The translations under genes were made by a program, and so were the position numbers. DNA of 64,000 nt from Aquibium microcysteis (lineage in GTDB: Bacteria > Pseudomonadota > Alphaproteobacteria > Rhizobiales > Rhizobiaceae): the NCBI RefSeq assembly GCF_014495845.1, contig NZ_CP061080.1, positions 5,384,001 through 5,448,000 on the forward strand, in the 5' to 3' direction. Shown here in pieces: positions 25,673 to 34,241 of this stretch. How positions within the stretch are numbered: the stretch's first letter is position 1; each line of letters opens with the position of its first letter. Under the pieces are notes generated by a model. That model was not told the DNA's origin. It saw only the letters and a list, made by a program, of their open reading frames with translations, and ran no database searches.

Positions 25673-26971
25673 ATGGACGCTTCAACTATCGCATTGATCG
25701 GTTTCGTCGGCATGTTCGTGCTGATCATCCTGCACGTTCCCATCGGCGTCGCGATGGCAGTCGTCGGGGTGGGGGGCTTCGCAGCGATCGCAGGCCCGGG
25801 ACCTGCGCTCACTCTGCTGGCGACCGAGCCCGCTTCGACGATGTCGAGCCTCGATCTGGCTGTCATCCCGCTCTTCATGCTGATGGGCGGTCTCGCGACC
25901 GCAGGAGGTCTGGCGCGCGACATCTTCTCGTCCGCCCAGGCGCTGGTTGGTCACCGGCCGGGAGGACTGGCGGCGACGACGATTGTGGCGAGCGCGGGCT
26001 TCGGCGCAGTGTGCGGATCGGGCGTGGCGACGACTGCGACCTTCGGCCGGGTCGCTCTGCCGGAAATGCTGGAGCGCGGCTATTCGAAGGGAAGCGCTGC
26101 TGGATCGGTTGCCGCCGGGGGTACGCTCGGTATCATCGTTCCACCCTCCAGCATCATGGTGCTCTATGCAGTGCTGGCCGAGCAGTCGGTACTGAAACTG
26201 TTTTCGGCGGCGATCGTACCGGCAATCCTGTCTGTTGTTCTCTATCTCACGGCGATCTCGATCGTGGCGCGAAGAAATCCTTCGGCCATGCCCCGCACGG
26301 AACGGCTCCCTCTTCGAGAGAGGATCAGGGCGCTCGGCAAGTCCTGGGGAGCCATCGCACTCGCGATCGTGGTCCTCGGCGGCATCTATTCGGGTGTCTT
26401 CACGGTCAACGAGGCTGCGGCGGTTGGCGTGGTCTTTGCCTTCTTCTTCGCCCTGTTCAGGGGACGGCTCAACGGCGGGACCTTCCTTCACGTCCTGTCG
26501 GAAGCCAGCGTAGCGACGGTCATGATCTACGTGATGGTATTCGGCGCGATGATCTTTTCATATTTCGTAAGCGTAACGGGCATCACGGGCGACATCATCG
26601 GAGGCATCGAGCATCTGAGTCTCCCCCCGGTGGCCGTCGTTTTTCTTCTCGTCATCATCTACATCGTCCTCGGCGCCATTTTCGACGAGGTTGCGGCAAT
26701 CGTGGTGACGCTGCCCTTCGTTCTCCCAGTCATCCTGGCGATGGGATACGACGCAGTCTGGTGGGGAATCCTCAACGTCTCGCTTGTCGGCATCGGCATG
26801 CTGACGCCGCCGATCGGCATCAACGTCATGCTACTCCGATCCATGCGGACCGACATCCCGCTTTCAGTGATTTACGGGGGGGTCACGCCCTACATTCTGG
26901 CAGACTGCGCCAGAATCGCGGTTCTGGTCCTCTTCCCCGCGGTCACGCTCTGGCTTCCAGGCATCATGTGA
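25673..26971 (+). CDS. TRAP transporter large permease (DctM family)
   Basis: A 432-residue, very hydrophobic 12-helix permease of the DctM type. It has the conserved GGLATAGGLARDIF region, GFGAVCGSGVATTATFG and GGTLGIIVPPSSIMVLYAVL, as well as the late GIGMLTPPIGINVMLL. With DctQ it drives Na+-coupled uptake of an organic acid delivered by a periplasmic DctP. No DctP gene is found in this cluster. The substrate is probably the aromatic or organic acid that the neighbouring genes degrade. Confidence 0.93.
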   Translation: MDASTIALIGFVGMFVLIILHVPIGVAMAVVGVGGFAAIAGPGPALTLLATEPASTMSSLDLAVIPLFMLMGGLATAGGLARDIFSSAQALVGHRPGGLAATTIVASAGFGAVCGSGVATTATFGRVALPEMLERGYSKGSAAGSVAAGGTLGIIVPPSSIMVLYAVLAEQSVLKLFSAAIVPAILSVVLYLTAISIVARRNPSAMPRTERLPLRERIRALGKSWGAIALAIVVLGGIYSGVFTVNEAAAVGVVFAFFFALFRGRLNGGTFLHVLSEASVATVMIYVMVFGAMIFSYFVSVTGITGDIIGGIEHLSLPPVAVVFLLVIIYIVLGAIFDEVAAIVVTLPFVLPVILAMGYDAVWWGILNVSLVGIGMLTPPIGINVMLLRSMRTDIPLSVIYGGVTPYILADCARIAVLVLFPAVTLWLPGIM

Positions 26972-27102
26972 ATTGCCCGAGCCCGCAACGGGGATTCACC
27001 ATCTGCGCTGTCCGATCAGATCGAAGAAGGACCGGATTGGTCCTCGATCAGGATCCACCGAGCCTGACCACGCGCGATACGGACGTGATCTCGCCGAATC
27101 CG

Positions 27103-27259
27103 TGATTGAAGGTCTGCGCAGCAACAGGTCGTCGAACCGTGTCTGTGCCGAGGCGATCATCGAAGCCGCCTGCGACGCCTGGCGCAAGCTCCTCGCCCGC
27201 CGCACACGATCACGTCGATCGGAATGAGGGACCGGGCGCGTGCCGGTCAGGCAATATGA
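27103..27259 (+). pseudogene. Remnant of an IS630-family transposase (C-terminal tail, frameshifted)
   Basis: The frame from 27103 gives residues resembling the IS630 tail pattern LSNRVF..AIxEAACDAWRKLL (here SSNRV and then EAIIEAACDAWRKLLA). One base later the neighbouring frame continues the same tail with PHTITSIGMRDRA and stops at 27257-27259. The SIGMRDWA ending is characteristic of the family. Only this stretch and one frameshift remain; no start or DDE core is present. It fills most of the gap between the TRAP genes and the SDR genes. Confidence 0.65.
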
Positions 27260-27286
27260 CCGTTGGCGCTGCGCCGACTGCCGTCG

Positions 27287-28051
27287 TCAGGCCGGGCCCT
27301 TGCGTTCCTGAAGGATATTGCCCCCGTCGACGACGATCATGGCGCCATTGACATAGCTTGCAGTGTCGGAAGCGAGAAACTCCACCGCTGCCGCGACCTC
27401 GCTGGGCGTGCCGCATCTGCCCACGGGCGTGTTGCGACCTGCCTCGAGCTCTTCCTGCGTCGAAGCCGCAGTCGCGATCCAGCCGGGAGCCACGGAGTTG
27501 ACCGTGACACCGGATGGACCCGCTTCGAGCGCAAGCGCGCGGGTCATGCCCATCATGCCGGCCTTGGCTGCGGAGTAGGCCGACTCACCGACGTTCGACA
27601 CCAGAGGCCCGGTGACTGAAGCGATGTTGATGATCCGTCCGTGGGCTTGCGCCAGCATGTCGGGCAGGAACGCTCTGGTTGCCAGGAAAGCGGTCCTGAG
27701 GCTCACGGAGAGGGCGCGGTCCCAGTCGTCCTCGGAAAGCTCGACGAACCTCCGCTGCAGGGCTGGCTGAGCGACGGTCCCCATGCCCGCATTGTTGACC
27801 AGGATGTCGACCTGTCCGACGTGGAGACGGAGAGACTTCACTTCGTCTCCATCGGCAAGATCGGCGCGAAAGGCCGGAGCGTCGATGCCCATCCCCCGAA
27901 GTTCGGCCTGGCGTTCGAAGACCCGATCCGAAAACGACGTGATCGCCACCTCCACACCGACGTCGCCGAGGGCTCGGGCGATTGCCATCCCGATCCCGTC
28001 GGCGGACCCGACACCCGTCACGAGAGCACGTCGTGATTTCTGGAACTTCAT
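27287..28051 (-). CDS. Short-chain dehydrogenase/reductase
   Basis: A 254-residue classical SDR started at the ATG at 28051. The cofactor motif is TGVGSADGIGMAIA near residue 12, with NNAG around residue 90. The catalytic triad is S in IASVTG and YSAAK. The C-terminal FLASDTASYVNGAMIVVDGG is typical of FabG-like enzymes. It oxidises or reduces a hydroxyl/keto group in an unknown intermediate. It follows a second SDR gene on the same strand. Confidence 0.9.
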   Translation of the reverse strand: MKFQKSRRALVTGVGSADGIGMAIARALGDVGVEVAITSFSDRVFERQAELRGMGIDAPAFRADLADGDEVKSLRLHVGQVDILVNNAGMGTVAQPALQRRFVELSEDDWDRALSVSLRTAFLATRAFLPDMLAQAHGRIINIASVTGPLVSNVGESAYSAAKAGMMGMTRALALEAGPSGVTVNSVAPGWIATAASTQEELEAGRNTPVGRCGTPSEVAAAVEFLASDTASYVNGAMIVVDGGNILQERKGPA

Positions 28052-28077
28052 CGGCACCGTCCGTCCGTCTCCGCCAG

Positions 28078-28848
28078 TCAGTAGCCTGACGTGACGCCGA
28101 AATCGATGGGGAGGGCGGCGCCCGTTATCGGTGCGGCGGCGTCCTCGCACAGATAATGGACGAGACTTGCGACCTCGTCTGCCCTGATGAAGCGAGCCCG
28201 GTCGGCTTGCGGATAATGCGCCAGGAGCGCCCGCTTGTAGCCCTCCGGATCGCCTTTGCCATAGGTAGTTGCCTGGTACTCGATCATCGGTGTCGCGACG
28301 TCTGCCGGGCAGACCGCGTTCACGCGGATGCCGCTCTCTGCCAGTTCGAGAGCCAGTGCCTTGGTCAGCAGGACCAGGCCACCTTTCGAGGCACAATAGA
28401 CCGAAGCGCCCTTGTTGCCGACGAGACCCGCATCGGAGGCGATGTTGATGATGACTCCGCTGGTCTCCGTCAATGCCGGAATGCAGGCCGAAGCAAGGAA
28501 GAACGGGCCTTTGAGGTTCACGTCGAGCACGCGATCCCAGTCCGGCTCCAGAACGCTCTCGGCGGGACCTTCGAGCCAGACACCGGCTGCATTCACCAGG
28601 ACGTCCACCCGGCCTGCCCAGCGGCGGCAGTCGGCGACGGCTTCCCGGCAACTGGCGGGCGAGGCGATGTCGAAGGGTATGGCGTGCACCTGAATGCCCG
28701 ACGACCGCAGTCCGGCTTCCGCGGTGGCCAGGGATGGACCCGCCAGATCCGCCAGGGCGATCCGGTCCCCGCATCCGCCGAACTTCCTTGCGATCGCAAG
28801 GCCCATGCCGCCGGCGCCGCCTGCGATGAAGATGGTTCTCTTGGGCAA
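28078..28848 (-). CDS. Short-chain dehydrogenase/reductase
   Basis: A 256-residue classical SDR. The TTG start at 28848 is chosen because GGAGG lies five bases upstream and the protein then begins LPKRTIFIAGGAGGMG, the cofactor motif. NAAG is near residue 87, and the catalytic residues appear in NIASDAG and YCASKGG. It is the first gene of the two-gene SDR pair, with 26 bp to the next. No substrate can be assigned. Confidence 0.88.
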   Translation of the reverse strand: MPKRTIFIAGGAGGMGLAIARKFGGCGDRIALADLAGPSLATAEAGLRSSGIQVHAIPFDIASPASCREAVADCRRWAGRVDVLVNAAGVWLEGPAESVLEPDWDRVLDVNLKGPFFLASACIPALTETSGVIINIASDAGLVGNKGASVYCASKGGLVLLTKALALELAESGIRVNAVCPADVATPMIEYQATTYGKGDPEGYKRALLAHYPQADRARFIRADEVASLVHYLCEDAAAPITGAALPIDFGVTSGY

Positions 28849-29532
28849 GCTCGCCTCCCGGGACCGACCTGGATTGATACGTTTCGTTGAGCGTGCGCCG
28901 ACCGATCCTCGAGGGACCTGCGGTCGCAGCCCGTGATCGAGCGCGCGCGCGGCGCGATCCCGAAGGACGTCAAGTCGCATCCGGCCGCGAAGGTGCGGAC
29001 GACTTTCTGGCGAATGCGAATGGTCCTCGTTTTCCTGGCCGCCTTCCTGCAGGTCCAACCATCGTCGAGATCGGCCGCACGAGCCGCCGCATCCGTGTAC
29101 CGGCCCGGACGGCCTTTTCGACCCATCGAGATCCCATCGTGCTGCAACGGTCTGGCGCAGTGGCGATGGGTTCCAACGCGGCCGAGGTCGTGCCACGCGC
29201 TCCGCCGACGTTCTCGGAGACTCTTGGCAAGGCGTCAAGCCCCGGCATCGACAACGGTTGCCCCGACCTTTCGTCTGCGCCTCCGGTTCCGGGGGCGCCG
29301 GAGAGGAACCCGAGCCGCTTCCCGATCGCCGTCCGGGGACCATGCTGGGGAGCGCGATCACGGCGGACCGAACTTGCAAACAAGATGGGCGTCTGACAAA
29401 GTCCGGCGAAGAGGAGCAGCACTGCGCCGTGTGTCGATGCTCTGCAGATCGATCGTATTCTCCGGGATCGCGATCGTCTCGACAGGGGGACGGACCATCG
29501 AAGCAGACAAGGCTTCTTTGCCGTCGCGCGGA
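28849..29532. other. 684-bp gap with no convincing gene
   Basis: Long frames cross this stretch on both strands, but their translations are Arg/Pro/Ser-rich and match no family, as usual for shadow frames in GC-rich DNA. It separates the SDR genes (minus strand) from the glycosyltransferase operon (plus strand) and must carry promoters for both. It could also contain decayed sequence, but I see no recognisable remnant. Confidence 0.5.
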
Positions 29533-30351
29533 ATGAAGATATCGGTCATAATTTCAACTTACGATATGCCTGACCATCTGGCGCGCGCGCTGTGCGGGTA
29601 TTTTCGTCAGCTTCGCGAGCCGGACGAGATACTCGTGGCCGATGACGGATCCGGATCCGCGACCAGACGGGTCGTCCAGGACTGGTCGAGCCGCCTCCCC
29701 CTGCGCCACGTCTGGCAGGAAAAGAGCGGCTTCGGGAAATGCGCCGTCCTCAACAAGGCGATCGGCGCGGCATGCGGCGACTATCTGATCTTCTCCGACG
29801 GCGACTGCATACCCGAGCCCGCCTTCCTCCAGGTCCATGCCTCGGAGGCGGCGCCGGGCCAGTTTCTCTCCGGGGGGGCGATCCGGCTCGGCCGCGCGGC
29901 GACCGAAAGGCTGCGGCAGGAGGACGTCGTCGATGGCCGGATCTTCACGCCGGACTGGCTCGCGCGGAACGGCGTCCGGCTGCGCGAGCGCCTGAAACTC
30001 TCCGGCAGCGGGACCCTGCGGCGACTCATCAACCGCGCCAGCCCGACGCAGCCGACCTTCAACGGCAACAATGCCTCAGCCTGGCGGTCCGATGTCGTGC
30101 GGGTGAACGGATTCGACGAGCGGATGGTCTACGGCGGACTGGACCGGGATCTGGGCGAGCGGCTGGAGCGCGTGGGCGTGAGGGGCCGGAGCATCCGCTA
30201 CGCCGCCACCCTGATCCACCTCGATCACCCGCGCAGCTACAAGTCCTCCGCTGGAATGGCGGCCAATCTTCGGATACGGACGGAGAACAGGTTTCTGGGC
30301 AGAAGCTGGACACCTTACGGTCTCCAGAAGGGCGAGGATTCCGGCCGATGA
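29533..30351 (+). CDS. Family 2 glycosyltransferase
   Basis: The ATG at 29533 gives MKISVIISTYDMPDHLARAL, the typical GT-A beginning; the longer open frame upstream is not family-like. Length is 272 residues. The nucleotide-binding DDGSGSATRRVV, the SDGDCIPEP metal motif (DxD-like) and a late MVYGGLDRDLGERLERVG region are those of the GT2 group with a galactosyltransferase-like C-terminal part. It transfers a sugar from an activated nucleotide on the cytoplasmic side of the membrane. The next gene starts by ATGA overlap, so the two are coupled. Confidence 0.88.
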   Translation: MKISVIISTYDMPDHLARALCGYFRQLREPDEILVADDGSGSATRRVVQDWSSRLPLRHVWQEKSGFGKCAVLNKAIGAACGDYLIFSDGDCIPEPAFLQVHASEAAPGQFLSGGAIRLGRAATERLRQEDVVDGRIFTPDWLARNGVRLRERLKLSGSGTLRRLINRASPTQPTFNGNNASAWRSDVVRVNGFDERMVYGGLDRDLGERLERVGVRGRSIRYAATLIHLDHPRSYKSSAGMAANLRIRTENRFLGRSWTPYGLQKGEDSGR

Positions 30352-31658
30352 CGTTTCTCTCGCGCGGGCGGACGAGCCTCCGGGCGGCCCTGCGGCAGAT
30401 GCGGGAGACCTACGTCTTTCCGCTGAAGCTCGCCTATGCCTCGGCGCGCCGCCGCTCCATGCGCGGCATGACGGTGATCGGCATCACCGGAAGCTCCGGC
30501 AAGTCGACCACGACGGCCCTCCTGAGCGGGATTCTCGCGGAGGACCATCGGGTCGCGTTCAACCGGCTCGAGAATCACATCAGTTCCGTCGCCCGCACGC
30601 TCCGCAAGGCCCCTCGCGACACGCAGTACGCGGTCATCGAAGTCTCGGCAGGGGATACGCCGAAGATCGAGAAGACGGCGAAACTCATCGGCCCGGACGT
30701 CGCGGTGGTGACGATGGTCGCTCTGGAGCACCACAAGACCTTCCGGACCCCCGAAGGGGTCTGTCGGGAGAAGGGCCATCTCGTCGAGGCGCTCGGCCCG
30801 TCGGGGCTCGCCGTCCTCAACTTCGACGACCCGCTCGTGATGTCGATGACAGGTCGCACCTCCGCCCGGGTCGTCACCTTCGGGCTTTCGGCAGGCGCGG
30901 ACTACGTCGCGAGCGAGATCGTCAGCGGCCTCGGAACGGGCCTGCGGATGCGCATCGACGGCAAGGGACAGACCGTCGAACTCGCGCTTCAGCTCTATGG
31001 CCGGCACTTCTACCTGCCGGTTCTGGCCGCCGTCGCCTGCGCCCTCGAACTGGGGATCGCGCCCCCCACCATCCGCAAGGCCCTGGCGGGTTTCGAAGGC
31101 TACGGCAACCGCTGCGGCATCGTGCGGATCCCGGACGGGCCGGTCTTCCTCGTCGACACGTGCAAGAGCCCCGCGCATTCGGTCACGCTGCCGATGGACA
31201 TGCTGAAGACGGAGACGGCGCCCCGCAAGACGGTCGTCCTCGGTCACGTTTCCGACTATGGCGGCAATCCGAGGAAGGTCTACTCCGCCGCGGTCCGGCA
31301 TGCGGCGACCGTGGCCGACCGGATCGTTCTGACGGGTCCGACGTCTCACAAGGCGCGGGTCCCCGAACTGGAGGAGAGCCACCGGATCGTCAGACTGCCG
31401 GAGGTCCACGAGGTCGCCGACTTCCTGAAGACCTCCGCGCTGCCGGGCGAGATCATTCTTCTGAAGAGCTCCCAGAACATCCATCTCGAGCGGGCCTATC
31501 TGGCCTTCCTGCAGGACGTGAACTGCCGGATCCCGGAATGCGGCCGCACGTCGGGCTGCATCAGTTGCGGTCTCTCGGGTCTCCCCGGATCGGAGCATCC
31601 CCGCCGGGAACATCAGCGCAGGCGCCTGGTGCAGGCCCTGAAGAGCGGGAAGAGCTGA
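30348..31658 (+). CDS. Mur ligase family protein (CapB/cyanophycin-synthetase-like)
   Basis: A 436-residue ATP-dependent carboxylate-amine ligase. The P-loop GITGSSGKSTTT lies at residues 45-56, followed by the carbamylated-Lys region (EKGHLVEAL), the NFDDPL segment, and a C-terminal domain with VFLVDTCKSPAHSV. It lacks the UDP-MurNAc-binding N-terminal domain of MurC-F. The C-terminal tail carries four Cys (CRIPECGRTSGCISCG), unusual for the family and possibly a metal site. Context (glycosyltransferase upstream by ATGA overlap, ATP-grasp downstream) suggests it ligates an amino acid or peptide to a glycan or small carrier. Confidence 0.82.
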   Translation: MTFLSRGRTSLRAALRQMRETYVFPLKLAYASARRRSMRGMTVIGITGSSGKSTTTALLSGILAEDHRVAFNRLENHISSVARTLRKAPRDTQYAVIEVSAGDTPKIEKTAKLIGPDVAVVTMVALEHHKTFRTPEGVCREKGHLVEALGPSGLAVLNFDDPLVMSMTGRTSARVVTFGLSAGADYVASEIVSGLGTGLRMRIDGKGQTVELALQLYGRHFYLPVLAAVACALELGIAPPTIRKALAGFEGYGNRCGIVRIPDGPVFLVDTCKSPAHSVTLPMDMLKTETAPRKTVVLGHVSDYGGNPRKVYSAAVRHAATVADRIVLTGPTSHKARVPELEESHRIVRLPEVHEVADFLKTSALPGEIILLKSSQNIHLERAYLAFLQDVNCRIPECGRTSGCISCGLSGLPGSEHPRREHQRRRLVQALKSGKS

Positions 31659-31663
31659 CGCCG

Positions 31664-33022
31664 GTGGACGCCGCTTCGACATCACCCTCTTCCCGCCGCG
31701 ACGCGCATGCCGGGCCGGTCGTTCAGGCGGTGGAGCCTTCGATGGCGCGGGTCACCACGCCCGCGCCCATCGACCTCTTCGTTTCCTTTCGCCATCGGCC
31801 GTCCACCCCGCTGAACTGGCTCAGGGCGGCGCGCGCCGCGGCCGTCTGGCGCGCGAGGCCCGGACTCCGCCGCCTTCCGGTCGTCCTGCGCATCGGCGGG
31901 TGGGCGCTGCGTTTCGTCCCCGATCTCGTCCGCCACGTCTGGCGCAACGGCGGCACCTGGAAGCGCAACATGGGCCGCAGCCATGCGCAGCAGGTGATCG
32001 ACCTGGTCAGGGCGGCGACCGGCAACGCGCTGATGCCGCGCGACTATTACGGCTGCGACATGGCGCGGCACGCCGGGTCGGCCACGTTCTTCGAGCTGTT
32101 CCCCTACCAGCTCTACGCGACGCCCGTGCTGGCGCTGTCGGCGAAGGAGGAGGTGCGGCTGGCGAACGACAAGCTGCGCCTTGCCGCCCGGCTGACCGAA
32201 GGCGGCGTTCCCACTCCCGAAATCCTCGCGATCGTCCGCAATGGTACGCTTCTCGACGGGGAAGGACGGCCGGTCGACCTCCCGCGGCGCGACGTCCTGT
32301 TCAAGCCGACCGGCGGCATGCAGGGAAACGGCATTTCGATCTGGCGGCATGGTCCGTCCGGCACATGGACCCGTGGCGCGGAATCGCTGCGGGAGGAGGC
32401 TCTGCGGCAGCGCCTGTCGCGGGAAGCGGGGCCACGGGGCGCCATGCTTCAGGAGGTCCTCACGAACCATGCGTCCGTGCGTCCTTTCGCGCCCTTCGCA
32501 CTGTCCAGTTTCCGCATCGTCACCGTGCTCGACGAGCATCGCGTGCCGGAAGTGGTCATCTGCCAGTTCCGGACGGCCACCGACGCGGCGGGCGTCGTCG
32601 ACAACTACCATGCCGGCGGCTGTCTCTTCGCCATCGACATCGAGACGGGGCGCTTCGGCGTCGGCCACAAGGGAGACTTCGCGCGCCGGCCGCAAGGCAT
32701 CGTCTCCCATCCCGCGACCGGTGCGGCGATCACGGGCGAGGTGGTTCCCGGTCTCGAAACCTCCAAGGCCCTGGCTGCGCGGGCACACGCCCTGCTGCCG
32801 ACGGTGATCTGCATCGGCTGGGACATAGCCCTCACCGAGAAGGGCCACGTCGTTCTCGAGGCGAACGTGCCTCCCGGTCTGCAGCCTTCGCAGCAGCTGG
32901 CCGTCGGCCCCCGGGCGCGCCGCAGGTTCGTGGAACTGCTGGGGCACCATGCCCGGGCATGGCTGGAAGCGACCGAGCCGTCGCGATCGCGCTTCCTGGT
33001 CGGGCGGTCTCTCGAGGACTAG
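31664..33022 (+). CDS. ATP-grasp ligase, sugar-transfer-associated type
   Basis: About 452 residues from the GTG at 31664; the ATG at 31742 is an alternative, because the first ~26 residues are Ser/Pro-rich and not conserved-looking. Family features start near NMGRSHAQQVIDLV. The ATP-grasp core includes NDKLRLAARLTEGGVPTPE, the Lys of VLFKPTGGMQGNG, the SSFRIVTVLD strand, and the metal-binding end GWDIALTEKGHVVLEANV. This matches the 'sugar-transfer associated ATP-grasp' group. It forms an amide/peptide bond using ATP. It is third in the GT2-Mur-ATP-grasp operon. Confidence 0.8.
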   Translation: MDAASTSPSSRRDAHAGPVVQAVEPSMARVTTPAPIDLFVSFRHRPSTPLNWLRAARAAAVWRARPGLRRLPVVLRIGGWALRFVPDLVRHVWRNGGTWKRNMGRSHAQQVIDLVRAATGNALMPRDYYGCDMARHAGSATFFELFPYQLYATPVLALSAKEEVRLANDKLRLAARLTEGGVPTPEILAIVRNGTLLDGEGRPVDLPRRDVLFKPTGGMQGNGISIWRHGPSGTWTRGAESLREEALRQRLSREAGPRGAMLQEVLTNHASVRPFAPFALSSFRIVTVLDEHRVPEVVICQFRTATDAAGVVDNYHAGGCLFAIDIETGRFGVGHKGDFARRPQGIVSHPATGAAITGEVVPGLETSKALAARAHALLPTVICIGWDIALTEKGHVVLEANVPPGLQPSQQLAVGPRARRRFVELLGHHARAWLEATEPSRSRFLVGRSLED

Positions 33023-33029
33023 GGCAGGG

Positions 33030-33127
33030 GTCCCGAAACCGGGCACCGGTTCGGGCGACTGCCCGTGCGCGAGGTCGAAGAGGTGAAGCCTGCGGAGCGG
33101 ATCCGAAGGGTCGCGACGCGCTTCAGG
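33030..33127. repeat. RIME-like palindromic intergenic repeat, copy A
   Basis: Two stems lie between convergent genes. The first is CCCGAA-ACCGG...CCGGT-TCGGG at 33032-33054. The second is GAAGCCTGCGGAGCGGATC...GGGTCGCGACGCGCTTC near 33085-33125, overlapping the next gene's 3' end slightly. The layout matches copy B (45752-45833) and resembles the RIME1 element of rhizobia. Confidence 0.6.
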
Positions 33128-33986
33128 CGCCTCCGTTGCCGGCCGAAAAGCTCGCGATGCCCGTCGAGAGCCGTTGCATCACGTCGCGGTCTTCGCCGAC
33201 CGGGATAGACACGCGCGAGGGGGTGCGGTTGGCATCGAAGACGACCGGTCCGTCCTGCGAATAGGCCCAGTCGATCTTTCCGAAGTCCATCCGATGGCGC
33301 TCCCGGAACGCCCGGACCTCGACGGGAACCTCGGGGTCGTGCCGGCGCTCCACCGCTCGCGTCCCGCGTCCCGTCGGGCTTTCGCTGAGTTCGAGGCGAC
33401 CATAGCCCTGGTCGCCGAGGAACACCCAGATCCGGCTCGCGAAGAGGTCGCCCGCCCGCTCGGGCAGGAACTTCTCCACGACGAGAGATCGATCCTTCCA
33501 GACCCATGCCGGAACCAGTTCCTTGGCCGGCAGGACGGGATAGTCGTTGGGCGGCAGTTCGCGGACCGACCGCCACAGGCCGCGACGCGCGAATTCCCGC
33601 CGCAGCAGGCCCAGCGGCTGCTTCAGGAACCAGAGCCGGTCCCGTCGCATCTCGGGCTTTCCGCCGCGGTTGAGATCGGTCTTGACGATGACCGGGCCGG
33701 CGTAGGGATCGTCGGCGGTCACCAGATTGTGGCTGATCTTCCGCTTCGAGATGTCCTGCAGGCCGCCGTTCACGAGGGAGGGATAGCGCCGCGCCCAGTC
33801 GAGCGTGGACTGCCGGATGCGCGTCAGGTCGATGTGGAGGATGCCGACGTCGCCGGGAGCCTCGTCGGCGAGCGCCTGCACCACGCGCACCGCATGTCCG
33901 CCCTCACGCCAGAATGCCATCAGGAAGGCCATGTGGTGCATGGGCCGGAGGTCCCGCGCACTCTCCACGATCACGTCGATCTTCAT
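33123..33986 (-). CDS. ATP-grasp-like protein of unknown role
   Basis: The ATG at 33986 begins MKIDVIVESARDLRPMHH; the frame is open upstream but those residues are not protein-like. Length is 287. The protein ends with the ATP-grasp metal motif pattern MDFGKIDWAY...VVFDANRTPS, preceded by the SLVVEKFLPE strand and a central DLNRGGKPE loop. This suggests a RimK-like fold that may activate a carboxylate. It converges on the previous ATP-grasp gene, with a RIME-like repeat between them. I cannot name a substrate. Confidence 0.7.
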   Translation of the reverse strand: MKIDVIVESARDLRPMHHMAFLMAFWREGGHAVRVVQALADEAPGDVGILHIDLTRIRQSTLDWARRYPSLVNGGLQDISKRKISHNLVTADDPYAGPVIVKTDLNRGGKPEMRRDRLWFLKQPLGLLRREFARRGLWRSVRELPPNDYPVLPAKELVPAWVWKDRSLVVEKFLPERAGDLFASRIWVFLGDQGYGRLELSESPTGRGTRAVERRHDPEVPVEVRAFRERHRMDFGKIDWAYSQDGPVVFDANRTPSRVSIPVGEDRDVMQRLSTGIASFSAGNGGA

Positions 33987-34241
33987 GTCCGTTCGTTCGC
34001 CATTCTCGATGCCGGGCGCGACGACTCTCCGGCCGGGGGCGGGCCGATCCTCGCCGTTCATCGTAGGGAACCCGTCGCGCTGCGTCCATCGCCGGCGAAG
34101 GCCCGTCGCGCGGGCCGGCCGCACGGGAAAACCGACATCGGCCCGCGCGCCCTTGGTCGTGCCGGCCATTGCCGCAGCGGGCGACCCCGCGGGCGGAGCG
34201 GCAGGACGCACCCCGCGCGCCGCACGCGTATCCCGTCCTGC

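Noticed and set aside
4892..29000. Second copy of the tRNA-Arg 3' end marking the other end of the integrated element
   Set aside because: None was recognised by eye; a computed repeat search with bases 4862-4891 is required before the island's right border can be stated.
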